Assembly: GCF_012927245.1 (NCBI RefSeq)
Contig: NZ_JABBGE010000001.1
Coordinates: 897,513 to 961,512 of the forward strand
Length of the DNA: 64,000 nt
Direction: 5' to 3'
Source: Streptomyces sp. R302
GTDB lineage: Bacteria > Actinomycetota > Actinomycetes > Streptomycetales > Streptomycetaceae
Positions 42,842-50,874 of the stretch are shown here, piece after piece. The translations under genes and the position numbers were made by a program. The notes below the pieces were generated by a model. The model did not search any database. It was not told the origin of the DNA and was given only the letters and a program-made list of their open reading frames with translations. How positions within the stretch are numbered: the first letter of the stretch is position 1; each line of letters starts with the position of its first letter.

Positions 42842-43357
42842 ATGAGCAGCGATCCGGACGCCTGGGCCGACGCGTGTGCCGAGGACCTGGAGGCGGAGAA
42901 GGCCCGCCACCGCGCGCGGCACGGGGAGGAACCCGGCTCGCCCGCCGAGGAGTTCCGCAAGCTCTTCGAGGCCGTCGCCGAGAAGCTCACCGGCGGACTC
43001 GGCGCCGCCGCCCCGCTCTTCGGCGGACAGGCCGCGGGGGCCGCCGCCCAGGCGGCCGAGACCGTCAAGGGCCTCGTCAACCAGGCGAAGGCCGCCGTCG
43101 AGCCGGTCATCGAGCGCAACCCGCAGGTCTTCGACCACCTCGCCGCCGCCGGCAGCGAACTCCTCGCCGCCTACCGCTCGGCCGTCGAGAGCCACGAGAC
43201 CCGCTGGACCCGCGGCCCCGGCCCCGGCTCCGGCCCCGGATCCGGCCCCGACCTCGACGAGGACGACCCCCGCCGCACGCCCGAGGGCGAGGACGGGGAC
43301 GACCGCAAGGACGGCGGAGAGGGCCCGGCCACCGGCCGCCCCATCGACCTGGACTGA
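42842..43357 (+). CDS. DUF5304-type hypothetical protein
   Basis: A 171-residue acidic protein, MSSDPDAWADACAEDLEAEK. The central part is an Ala/Gly/Val-rich amphipathic helical stretch (FGGQAAGAAAQAAETVKGL). The C-terminal tail is Pro/Asp-rich and disordered. GGAGGAG lies 8 nt before the ATG. It matches the Streptomyces DUF5304 family as I remember it; no function known. It sits 55 bases after the ArsA-like gene and 66 before glkA and could be cotranscribed with either. Confidence 0.75.
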   Translation: MSSDPDAWADACAEDLEAEKARHRARHGEEPGSPAEEFRKLFEAVAEKLTGGLGAAAPLFGGQAAGAAAQAAETVKGLVNQAKAAVEPVIERNPQVFDHLAAAGSELLAAYRSAVESHETRWTRGPGPGSGPGSGPDLDEDDPRRTPEGEDGDDRKDGGEGPATGRPIDLD

Positions 43358-43423
43358 TCAGTACGGCGCCTCCCCTCGGGTACGGTGTGCCCTAGCGGGG
43401 CTCGACCGAAAACTGAGGGACAC

Positions 43424-44365
43424 ATGGGACTCACCATCGGCGTCGACATCGGCGGCACGAAGATCGCGGCCGGCGTGGTCGACGAGGAGGGCAGCATCCT
43501 CGACACCCACACGGTGCCCACCCCGCCGACCTCCGAAGGCATCGTCGACGCCATCTGCGCCGCCGTCTCCGAGGCCGGCAAAGGTCACCCGATCGAGGCC
43601 GTCGGCATCGGCGCGGCCGGTTACGTCGACGACAAGCGGGCCACCGTCCTCTTCGCCCCGAACATCGACTGGCGCCACGAGCCGCTGAAGGACAAGGTCG
43701 AACAGCGCGTCGGCCTCCCCGTCGTGGTGGAGAACGACGCCAACGCGGCGGCCTGGGGCGAGTACCGCTTCGGCGCCGGCCAGGGCCACGAGGACGTCAT
43801 CTGCATCACCCTCGGCACCGGCCTCGGCGGCGGCATCATCATCGGCAACAAGCTGCGCCGCGGACGCTTCGGCGTCGCCGCCGAGTTCGGCCACATCCGG
43901 GTCGTCCCGGACGGCCTGCTCTGCGGCTGCGGCAGCCAGGGCTGCTGGGAGCAGTACGCCTCCGGCCGCGCCCTCGTCCGCTACGCCCGGCAGCGCGCCG
44001 CCGCCACCCCCGAGAACGCGAAGGTCCTGCTCTCGCTCGGCGACGGCACCCCCGAGGGAATCCAGGGCAAGCACGTCAGCGAGGCCGCCCGCGCCGGCGA
44101 CCTCGTCGCCGTCGACTCCTTCCGCGAGCTGGCCCGCTGGGCCGGCGCCGGTCTCGCCGACCTCGCCTCGCTCTTCGACCCGTCCGCGTTCATCGTCGGC
44201 GGCGGCGTCTCCGACGAGGGCGAGCTCGTGCTCGACCCGATCCGGAAGTCCTTCCGGCGCTGGCTGATCGGCGGCAGCTACCGCCCGCACGCGCAGGTCC
44301 TCGCCGCGCAGCTCGGCAACAAGGCCGGCCTCGTCGGCGCCGCGGACCTGGCCCGCCAGGGCTGA
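43424..44365 (+). CDS. glkA: ROK-family glucokinase
   Basis: Phosphorylates glucose with ATP; in S. coelicolor the homologue is also needed for carbon catabolite repression. The 313 residues begin LTIGVDIGGTKIAAGVVDEEG across the ATP phosphate-1 loop. Then come ENDANAAAWGEYRFG (catalytic Asp in NDAN), ITLGTGLGGGIIIG, and the ROK zinc motif CGCGSQGCWEQYASG. The DUF5304 gene precedes it; GAGGGA lies before the ATG at 43424. Confidence 0.94.
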   Translation: MGLTIGVDIGGTKIAAGVVDEEGSILDTHTVPTPPTSEGIVDAICAAVSEAGKGHPIEAVGIGAAGYVDDKRATVLFAPNIDWRHEPLKDKVEQRVGLPVVVENDANAAAWGEYRFGAGQGHEDVICITLGTGLGGGIIIGNKLRRGRFGVAAEFGHIRVVPDGLLCGCGSQGCWEQYASGRALVRYARQRAAATPENAKVLLSLGDGTPEGIQGKHVSEAARAGDLVAVDSFRELARWAGAGLADLASLFDPSAFIVGGGVSDEGELVLDPIRKSFRRWLIGGSYRPHAQVLAAQLGNKAGLVGAADLARQG

Positions 44366-44428
44366 GCCCGCCGCCTCCGCACGGGTCGATGCCCGCCGCG
44401 CCCTCTGGGGCGGGGCGGGCATCCGGCC

Positions 44429-44434
44429 TATGTT
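44429..44434 (+). promoter_or_regulatory. -10 box TATGTT for a leaderless phosphatase-family mRNA
   Basis: TATGTT ends 6 nt before the ATG at 44441; no ribosome binding site is visible. Confidence 0.5.
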
Positions 44435-44440
44435 GGCGCC

Positions 44441-45196
44441 ATGGCCCTCGACGCGACCGGCGCGCTGCCCGCCTCCCGTACCGAGCCGGACGGCTCCGCC
44501 GTGGTCCGGATCCTCAGCTACAATATCCGCTCGATGCGCGACGACGAGGACGCCCTCGCCCGGGTGATCCGGGCCTGCGCGCCCGACGTCGTCCTCGTCC
44601 AGGAGGCGCCGCGCTTCTTCCGCTGGCGCAAGCACGCGGCCCGGCTCGCCGCCAAGAGCGGACTGGTCGTCCTCTCCGGCGGGGCGACCGCCGCGGGACC
44701 GCTGCTGCTCTGCTCGCTGCGCGCCACCGTGGAACGGACCGAGGACGTGCTGCTGCCGCTCACCCCCGGCCTGCACCGCCGCGGCCTCGCCACCGCCGTC
44801 GTCCGCTTCGGCGCCGCCCGGCTCGGCCTCGTCAGCTGCCACCTGAGCCTGCGGAAGGACGAGCGGTACGCCCAGGCCGGACTGGTCCTCGACCGGGTCG
44901 CCGCCCTGGGCACCCCGTACACGATCGTCGCCGGCGACCTCAACGAACGCCCCGGCGGCCCGGCCTTCACCCGCCTCACGGGGACGCTCCGCGACGGCTG
45001 GGAGGCGGCCCCGCGAGGCACCGGACCCACCCACCCCGCCGCGCACCCGCACCAGCGCATCGACGCGATCCTCGCCACGGACGGCGTCGAGTTCCTCGGC
45101 TGCGGCGTCCCGCCCCACCTGGACCCCGCCGACCTGACCGCCGCCACCGATCACCTTCCGGTGCTGGCGGCGGTCAGGCTCACGGCGGAGGCCTGA
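44441..45196 (+). CDS. Endonuclease/exonuclease/phosphatase-family protein
   Basis: A 251-residue metal-dependent phosphodiesterase of the DNase I superfamily. Diagnostic residues are ILSYNIRSMRDD (Asn), VLVQEAP (metal Glu), LVSCHLSLRKDER (His), IVAGDLNERPGG (Asp and Asn), HQRIDAIL and ATDHLPVLAAV (Asp-His). All catalytic positions are kept. No signal peptide, so cytoplasmic. Substrate (DNA, lipid or nucleotide) unknown. It converges on the next gene. Confidence 0.88.
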   Translation: MALDATGALPASRTEPDGSAVVRILSYNIRSMRDDEDALARVIRACAPDVVLVQEAPRFFRWRKHAARLAAKSGLVVLSGGATAAGPLLLCSLRATVERTEDVLLPLTPGLHRRGLATAVVRFGAARLGLVSCHLSLRKDERYAQAGLVLDRVAALGTPYTIVAGDLNERPGGPAFTRLTGTLRDGWEAAPRGTGPTHPAAHPHQRIDAILATDGVEFLGCGVPPHLDPADLTAATDHLPVLAAVRLTAEA

Positions 45197-45230
45197 CCGG
45201 CGTGCGGGCGCCCGTCCGACCGGGGGCCGT

Positions 45231-45926
45231 TCAGACCACCGCGCCGCGGCCCGGGTCGTCGTAGCCGTCGTCGTCCTCGTCGTCGCCCTTCATCCGGGCC
45301 ACCAGGGTCACGAAGCCGCCCAGGAAGCCGCCGACGCACAGGGTGGTGAGCCACCAGGTCATGTCCCAGCGGAAGAGAACCGCGAGGAGCATCAGGACCG
45401 GGCCGCCGACCACCGCGAGCCAGGCGAACTTGGTGGTGGCGTCGGCCTCGGGGAGCGGCGGCGGCTCCGGCGGCACGAAGTGGCCCTCGTCCGAGCTCCC
45501 GGGGCGGCCCGGCTCGGGCTCGGGCTCGGCCAGGCTGTAGTCGCGCGGCCCGCCGCTCGGGCGCACCCCGGGCGCGAAGGTGATCGAACTGCCGAGGGCC
45601 GGCTTTCCGTCGCCGGGGCCTTCACCGGGGCCTTCACCGGGGCCGTCCCCGGTGTCGCCGCCGTCGTCCTCCGGCTCCACCGCGGGCGGCTCCCGCCGGG
45701 TCTTGTCCGGCTTCGGCACGTCCGCGCCCGCGGCCGAGGCCTCGCGGGCCTCGCGGGCGTCGAGCTCCTCCGGCTCCGGGAGCCGCAGGTTCTCGATCGG
45801 CCGGAAGGGCCGGGTCCCCGGCGGGTCCGCGGGCTCCTCGCCGTACCCGGCGACGATCGCGGCCCACGCCGCCTCCTCGTCGATGGGCTGCGGCTCCCGC
45901 TCGCCACCGTCCTGCTGGTCAGCCAC
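45231..45926 (-). CDS. Hypothetical membrane protein with disordered acidic N terminus
   Basis: A 231-residue protein from the GTG at 45926. The first 160 residues are Pro/Glu/Gly-rich with low-complexity repeats of GEGPG. Two transmembrane helices follow at about residues 165-185 (FAWLAVVGGPVLMLLAVLF) and 190-208. The tail is very acidic (KGDDEDDDGYDDPG). No family recognised beyond a Streptomyces conserved hypothetical. Its start overlaps the esterase stop by 8 bases, so both are probably one transcription unit. Confidence 0.78.
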   Translation of the reverse strand: MADQQDGGEREPQPIDEEAAWAAIVAGYGEEPADPPGTRPFRPIENLRLPEPEELDAREAREASAAGADVPKPDKTRREPPAVEPEDDGGDTGDGPGEGPGEGPGDGKPALGSSITFAPGVRPSGGPRDYSLAEPEPEPGRPGSSDEGHFVPPEPPPLPEADATTKFAWLAVVGGPVLMLLAVLFRWDMTWWLTTLCVGGFLGGFVTLVARMKGDDEDDDGYDDPGRGAVV

Positions 45927-46701
45927 CGCTCCTGCTCCCCTTCCCGCCCACGAGTCCCGGGGCGAGACGCTCGACGAACGCCAGACTCTCCTCGAAGATC
46001 CTCTCCGCGTCATGGTCCAACGTCGCGACGTGGTAACTCTGTTCCAGCAGGATCTCTGTCACGTCGGTGGAGGAGACCCGGCCGAGGATCCGGGCCGAGT
46101 CGGCCGGCGGCACCACGTGGTCCTGCGGGCTGTGCAGCAGCAGGAGCGGCTGCGTGACCTGCGGCAGCTCGCCGTCGACCAGCCGGAAGAACTGGCGCAG
46201 CGAGTACGCCGCGTGCAGCGGCACCCGGGTGTAGCCGATCTCGGCCACGCCCTCCTTCGCGATGTCGCTGGCGATGCCCTTCGTCGTGGGCACGAGGTGC
46301 CGCACCACCGGAAGGGCGTGCGCGGCGAGGCCGTGCACCTTGTTGCCGGGGTTGACGAGCACGAGCCCGCGAACCGCGTCGCCGTGCTTCGCGGCCAGCC
46401 GCAGGGTCAGCGCCCCGCCCATGGAGAGGCCGAAGACGAAGACGGTGGAGCAGCGGGCAGTCAGCTCGCGCAGCGCCCGGTCCACCTCCGCGTACCAGTC
46501 GTGCCAGGTGGTGAGCTGCATGTCCTGCCAGCGCGTGCCGTGTCCGGGCAGCAGCGGCACGGACACCGTCAGGCCGCGGTCCGCGAGGTACTCGGCCCAC
46601 GGGCGCATCGACTGCGGGGAACCGGTGAATCCGTGACAGAGAAGGACGCCGACCTCTCCGCCCTCATGGCGGTACGGCTCGGCTCCGGGAAGGACCGGCA
46701 C
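45919..46701 (-). CDS. Alpha/beta-hydrolase (carboxylesterase or monoacylglycerol lipase type)
   Basis: A 260-residue esterase close to the Est30/YvaK family. It has the oxyanion region LLCHGFTGSPQSMRPWAEY, the lid-side LLPGHGTRWQDMQLTTWHDWY, the nucleophile elbow FGLSMGGALTL, and the Asp/His pair HSPQDHVVPP and SYHVATLDHD. The GTG start at 46701 has AGGAG 6 nt upstream. No signal peptide. It faces the PlsC acyltransferase gene divergently, fitting a lipid-metabolism neighbourhood. Confidence 0.9.
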   Translation of the reverse strand: MPVLPGAEPYRHEGGEVGVLLCHGFTGSPQSMRPWAEYLADRGLTVSVPLLPGHGTRWQDMQLTTWHDWYAEVDRALRELTARCSTVFVFGLSMGGALTLRLAAKHGDAVRGLVLVNPGNKVHGLAAHALPVVRHLVPTTKGIASDIAKEGVAEIGYTRVPLHAAYSLRQFFRLVDGELPQVTQPLLLLHSPQDHVVPPADSARILGRVSSTDVTEILLEQSYHVATLDHDAERIFEESLAFVERLAPGLVGGKGSRSGG

Positions 46702-46877
46702 CGGGGTCTCCTGTTCGGTCTGCGGCTCCGGTGCGCCGGGGCGCCGGAACCGGTGCGGAGATGGGGGAAGGGACCTTCACGGTACGCGACCGGACCGACA
46801 CCGACCAGGGCCGCAGCCGGGGCGGCCGGTCGGCACGGGATAAAGTCGTCACGACGGCACACGGAAGGCATGGCGAG

Positions 46878-47624
46878 TTGATCTACGGCGCAATGAAGTT
46901 CTCCATCGGAGGCTCCCTGAAGCTGGCCTTCCGGCCCTGGGTGGAGGGCTTGGAGAACATTCCCGCCGAGGGCCCCGCGATCCTCGCCAGCAACCACCTG
47001 TCCTTCTCGGACTCCTTCTTCCTGCCGGCCGTCCTGGACCGCAAGGTCACCTTCATCGCGAAGGCGGAGTACTTCACCACGCCCGGTGTGAAGGGCCGGC
47101 TGACCGCCGCCTTCTTCAAGGGCGTCGGCCAGCTCCCGGTGGACCGCTCGGGCGCCCGCGGCGCCGGCGAGGCCGCCATCAAGGCGGGCATCGAGGTCAT
47201 CGAGGGCGGTGGCCTCTTCGGCATCTACCCCGAGGGCACCCGCTCGCCCGACGGCCGGCTCTACCGCGGCAAGCCCGGCGGCCTGGCCCGGGTGGCGCTG
47301 GCCACCGGCGCCCCGGTGATCCCGGTCGCCATGATCGACACCGAGAAGATCCAGCCGCCCGGCAAGGTCGTCCCGAAGCTGATGCGCCCCGGGATCCGGA
47401 TCGGCGAGCCGCTGGACTTCTCCCGCTACCACGGCATGGACGGCGACCGCTTCATCCTCCGCTCGGTGACCGACGAGGTCATGTACGAGATCATGAAGCT
47501 CTCCGGGCAGGAGTACGTCGACATCTACGCGACGGCCGCCAAGCGGCAGATCGCCGAGGCGGAGAAGGCCGCCAAGGAGGCCGTGAAGGCGGAGATCGCC
47601 GCACGGGAAGAGTCCGGCGCCTGA
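46878..47624 (+). CDS. plsC: 1-acyl-sn-glycerol-3-phosphate acyltransferase family protein
   Basis: Membrane-associated acyltransferase for phospholipid synthesis. The 248 residues carry the four family blocks: NHLSFSDSFF (H-X4-D with His40 and Asp45), GQLPVDRSG, GIYPEGTRSPDGRLYRG and VIPVAMIDT. I chose the TTG at 46878 (GGAAGG upstream) because the resulting N terminus MIYGAMKFSIGGSLKLAF aligns with the usual family length, including mycobacterial Rv2182c. Longer in-frame starts lie in the promoter region. The C terminus is a Lys/Ala/Glu-rich helix. Confidence 0.9.
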   Translation: MIYGAMKFSIGGSLKLAFRPWVEGLENIPAEGPAILASNHLSFSDSFFLPAVLDRKVTFIAKAEYFTTPGVKGRLTAAFFKGVGQLPVDRSGARGAGEAAIKAGIEVIEGGGLFGIYPEGTRSPDGRLYRGKPGGLARVALATGAPVIPVAMIDTEKIQPPGKVVPKLMRPGIRIGEPLDFSRYHGMDGDRFILRSVTDEVMYEIMKLSGQEYVDIYATAAKRQIAEAEKAAKEAVKAEIAAREESGA

Positions 47625-47662
47625 CCCTCCCGTCGGGGAGCGTCTGCGGGGGGTGGGGGGAG

Positions 47663-48892
47663 ATGGCCAAGCGCGAGCGTGTCGTGCGCATGTCGGTGGA
47701 GCAGCCGCTGTGGCGCGCGCTGACCGGCTACCGGGTCCTGACGATGGTCTACGCGGCGCTGATCTTCGTCACCGGCCGGGACCGCTACGAGCGGCCCTGG
47801 ATCGCCGTCGCCTACCTCGCGGTGCTCTGCGTCTGGACCCTCGCCACCCTCCCCAAGGTGGCGAACGCGGCCAGCTGCACCAAGCGCTTCCTCGTCGCCG
47901 ACCTCACCGTCGCCCTCACCGGCATCCTCCTCACCCCGCTCGCCGACGCGGACGCCCAGTCCATGGACGGCCCCACGCTGCCGACGATATGGACGGCCGG
48001 CTCGGTCCTCGCCTACGCCATCAAGGGCGGCTGGCGCTGGGCCGGTCTCGCCTCCTCCCTCGTCGCCGTCGCCAACATCATCGAGCGGGCCCACCCCAGC
48101 CGGGACACCGTCCACAACGTGATCCTGGTCTGGGTGGCCTCCATCGCCATCGGATACGTCGTCGAGGTCGCCCGCGCCTCCGAGCGCACCCTCGCCCGCG
48201 CCCTGGAGATCGAGGCCGCCACCCGGGAGCGCGAGCGGCTCGCCCGCGACATCCACGACAGCGTCCTCCAGGTCCTCGCCATGGTGCAGCGGCGCGGCAC
48301 CGCGATCGGCGGGGAGGCCGCCGAGCTGGGCCGGATGGCCGGCGAGCAGGAGGTCGCGCTGCGGACCCTGGTGGCCGGCGGTCTCACCCGTACCAGCCAC
48401 GTCTCCGAGGACGAGTCCGAGGGGGCGGTCGTCCGGGTCGTCGAGGTCGACGACGAACCCGCCGACGACACCCCGGTCGACCTGCGCACCCTGCTCGCCC
48501 CGCGGGCCGGCGCCCTGGTCACCCTCTCCGACCCCGGGGTCCCGGTGCCGCTGCCCGCCGCGGCCGCCCGCGAACTGGCCGCCGCCGTCGGCGCCGCCCT
48601 GGACAATGTGCGGGTGCACGCGGGCGCGGACGCGCGCGCGTGGATCCTGGTCGAGGACTGGGACGACGAGGTCATCGTCACCGTCAGGGACGACGGCCCC
48701 GGCATCCCGGAGGGCCGGCTCGCCCAGGCGGAGGGCGAGGGCCGGATGGGCGTCGCGCTCTCCATCCGGGGGCGTCTGCGCGACCTGGGCGGCACGGCCG
48801 AGCTGATCTCGGTCCCCGGCCAGGGCACCGAAGTGGAACTGAAGGTCCCGCGACCCGCGCGGGGCGCACGGGGGAAGGCAGGAGAGAAGTGA
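47663..48892 (+). CDS. macS: Sensor histidine kinase, MacS-like
   Basis: A 409-residue NarL-type kinase. An N-terminal membrane region of about five helices (residues 20-165) precedes the dimerisation motif RERLARDIHDSVLQVL, with His198. The ATPase domain shows ALDNVRVHAG (N box) and VRDDGPGIPEGRL (G1). By neighbour order this corresponds to MacS (SCO2121) of S. coelicolor, which with MacR controls morphological differentiation and antibiotic production; the symbol rests on that synteny. It overlaps the regulator by 4 bases. Confidence 0.85.
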   Translation: MAKRERVVRMSVEQPLWRALTGYRVLTMVYAALIFVTGRDRYERPWIAVAYLAVLCVWTLATLPKVANAASCTKRFLVADLTVALTGILLTPLADADAQSMDGPTLPTIWTAGSVLAYAIKGGWRWAGLASSLVAVANIIERAHPSRDTVHNVILVWVASIAIGYVVEVARASERTLARALEIEAATRERERLARDIHDSVLQVLAMVQRRGTAIGGEAAELGRMAGEQEVALRTLVAGGLTRTSHVSEDESEGAVVRVVEVDDEPADDTPVDLRTLLAPRAGALVTLSDPGVPVPLPAAAARELAAAVGAALDNVRVHAGADARAWILVEDWDDEVIVTVRDDGPGIPEGRLAQAEGEGRMGVALSIRGRLRDLGGTAELISVPGQGTEVELKVPRPARGARGKAGEK

Positions 48893-49593
48893 TCGAGGCG
48901 CAGAGCCCGTCGGACACCGCCGAGCAGGACCGGATCATCAAGGTGATGGTCGTCGACGACCACCCCATGTGGCGGGACGCGGTCGCCCGCGACCTGGCCG
49001 AGGCGGGCTTCGACGTGGTCGCCACCGCCGGCGACGGCGAGCAGGCCGTCCGCCGCGCCCCGGCCGTCGCCCCCGACGTCCTCGTCCTGGACCTGAACCT
49101 GCCGGCCAAGCCGGGCGTCCAGGTCTGCAAGGAGCTCGTCGGCACCCTGTCCGGCCTGCGGGTCCTGGTCCTCTCGGCGAGCGGCGAGCACGCCGACGTC
49201 CTGGAGGCCGTGAAGTCCGGCGCCACCGGCTACCTGCTGAAGTCGGCCAGCACCGCGGAGCTCATCGACGCGGTCCGGCGCACCGCCGTCGGCGACCCCG
49301 TCTTCACCCCGGGCCTCGCCGGCCTGGTCCTCGGCGAGTACCGCCGCCTCGCCTCCGAGCCCGCGCCGGCCGCGGGCGCCGGGGAGCCCGAGGCGCCGCG
49401 CCTCACCGACCGCGAGACCGAGGTCCTCCGGCTCGTCGCCAAGGGCCTCAGCTACAAGCAGATCGCCGAGCGGCTCGTCATCTCGCACCGCACCGTGCAG
49501 AACCACGTCCAGAACACCCTCGGCAAGCTCCAGCTGCACAACCGCGTCGAGCTGGTCCGGTACGCGATCGAGCGCGGTCTCGACGAGGGCTGA
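48889..49593 (+). CDS. macR: NarL/FixJ response regulator, MacR-like
   Basis: A 234-residue partner of the kinase, from the GTG overlapping its stop (GTGA). Receiver: VMVVDDHPMW, phosphoacceptor Asp68 in LVLDLNLPAKPG, VLSAS and LLKSAS (Lys). LuxR helix-turn-helix at about 165-230: LTDRETEVLRLVAKGLSYKQ and ISHRTVQNHVQNTLGKL. The ribosome binding site GGAGAG sits inside the kinase gene. Known MacR targets are membrane and lipoprotein genes; targets here were not sought. Confidence 0.87.
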   Translation: MIEAQSPSDTAEQDRIIKVMVVDDHPMWRDAVARDLAEAGFDVVATAGDGEQAVRRAPAVAPDVLVLDLNLPAKPGVQVCKELVGTLSGLRVLVLSASGEHADVLEAVKSGATGYLLKSASTAELIDAVRRTAVGDPVFTPGLAGLVLGEYRRLASEPAPAAGAGEPEAPRLTDRETEVLRLVAKGLSYKQIAERLVISHRTVQNHVQNTLGKLQLHNRVELVRYAIERGLDEG

Positions 49594-49672
49594 TCGGCCG
49601 CGTGGCCGAGCGGGGCGCCGGACCCGGCCGTATATTCGGGCGCGTACGAGGCCTTTCGGCGGGAGGACTGTC

Positions 49673-50671
49673 GTGGAGATCCTGGCATTCGGCGTGCAGG
49701 CGGACGAGAAGCCGCTGATCGAGAAGGCCTTCGCGGGCCACCACGACGTCCGCTGCCTCGACGTCTTCCTCACCGAGGACACCGCCCCCATCGCGGCCGG
49801 CTACGAGGTCATCTCCACCAGCGTCAACGCGATCCTCGACCACCGGGTCCTGCAGACCCTGGCGGCCGGCGGCACCCAGATGATCGCCCAGCGCTCCACC
49901 GGCTTCAACAACATCGACCTGGAGGTCGCCGAGCGCCTCGGCCTCACCGTCGCCCGGGTCTCGCACTACTCGCCGTACTCCGTCGCCGAGTTCGCCTGGA
50001 CCCTCGCCATGGCCGTCAACCGGCGGATCGTCCGCGCCTCCAACCGCACCCGCGACTTCGACTTCCGCCTCGACGGGCTGATGGGCCGCGACATGCGGGG
50101 CCGTACCGCCGGCGTCCTCGGCACCGGCAGGATCGGCGAGGCCTTCGCCCGGATCGCCGACGGATTCGGCATGCGGCTCCTCGGCTGGGACGTCGCCGAG
50201 AACCCCGTCTGCGTCGCACTCGGCATGGAGTACGTCGACAAGGACCGGCTCCTCGCCGAGGCCGACCTCGTCAGCCTCCACGTGCCGCTGCTGCCCGCCA
50301 CCCACCACCTCATCGACGCCGCCGCCCTCTCCTCCATGAAGGACGACGCGATCCTGGTCAACTCCAGCCGCGGCGGCCTCGTCGACACCGACGCCCTCGT
50401 CGCCGAGCTCCGCGCCGGCCGCTTCACCGGCGTCGGCCTCGACGTCTACGAGGCCGAGGCCGGCCTCTTCTTCCTCGACAAGTCCCTCGCGGGCGTCGAG
50501 GACGACACCCTCGCCCGCCTCGTCACCTTCCCCAACGTGGTGGTGACGAGCCACCAGGCGTACTACACCGTCGACGCGGTCGGCCAGATCATCGACACCA
50601 CGGTCCGGAACGTCCTCGACTACACCCGCGGAGAGCGCGGCGAGAACGTCCTGGTCCCGCGGGTCGTCTAG
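49673..50671 (+). CDS. D-2-hydroxyacid dehydrogenase (D-lactate dehydrogenase-like)
   Basis: NAD-dependent oxidoreductase, 332 residues from a GTG with GGGAGGA upstream; TATATT at 49631-49636 is a plausible -10 box. It has IAQRSTGFNNIDLEVAERLGL, SVAEFAWTLAMAVNRRI, NAD loop GVLGTGRIGEAFARI with GWDV, substrate residues NSSRGGLVDTDAL (catalytic Arg), DVYEAEAGLFF (Glu) and TSHQAYYTVDAV (His in SHQA). These fit fermentative D-LDH of the LdhA type. The last base of its stop codon is the first base of a MITE-like repeat. Confidence 0.92.
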   Translation: MEILAFGVQADEKPLIEKAFAGHHDVRCLDVFLTEDTAPIAAGYEVISTSVNAILDHRVLQTLAAGGTQMIAQRSTGFNNIDLEVAERLGLTVARVSHYSPYSVAEFAWTLAMAVNRRIVRASNRTRDFDFRLDGLMGRDMRGRTAGVLGTGRIGEAFARIADGFGMRLLGWDVAENPVCVALGMEYVDKDRLLAEADLVSLHVPLLPATHHLIDAAALSSMKDDAILVNSSRGGLVDTDALVAELRAGRFTGVGLDVYEAEAGLFFLDKSLAGVEDDTLARLVTFPNVVVTSHQAYYTVDAVGQIIDTTVRNVLDYTRGERGENVLVPRVV

Positions 50672-50858
50672 GCCGTGTCTTCCGGATCATGCCGGGCTCG
50701 CGGCGTCCGGCACCGCGCCTCGCGGCGTTGTCGTCGGTCGCCGACGTCCCCCGGCTACCGCTGGGAGGTGCCCCCACCGCATGGACTCCCTCCTCCGCCT
50801 TGCGACGCACGGCACCGGACGCCGCGAGCCGATCCGGCCTGATCCGAAAGACACGGCC
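50671..50858. mobile_element. MITE-like inverted-repeat element (188 bp)
   Basis: Left end GGCCGTGTCTTCCGGATCAT and right end (complement) GGCCGTGTCTTTCGGATCAG match at 18 of 20 positions. Inside, GCTCGCGGCGTCCGG recurs complemented as CCGGACGCCGCGAGC, so about 40 bases of each end pair with two mismatches and a 4-base gap. There is no ORF with a start and ribosome binding site inside and no transposase nearby. No convincing target duplication is visible. It occupies almost the whole gap between the D-LDH and TrpE-TrpG genes. Confidence 0.7.
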
Positions 50859-50874
50859 CAGGGCCGGACAGGCC

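Noticed and set aside
50671..50858. Small gene within the inverted repeat
   Set aside because: ORFs there lack a ribosome binding site and overlap the symmetrical arms; symmetry explains the sequence better.
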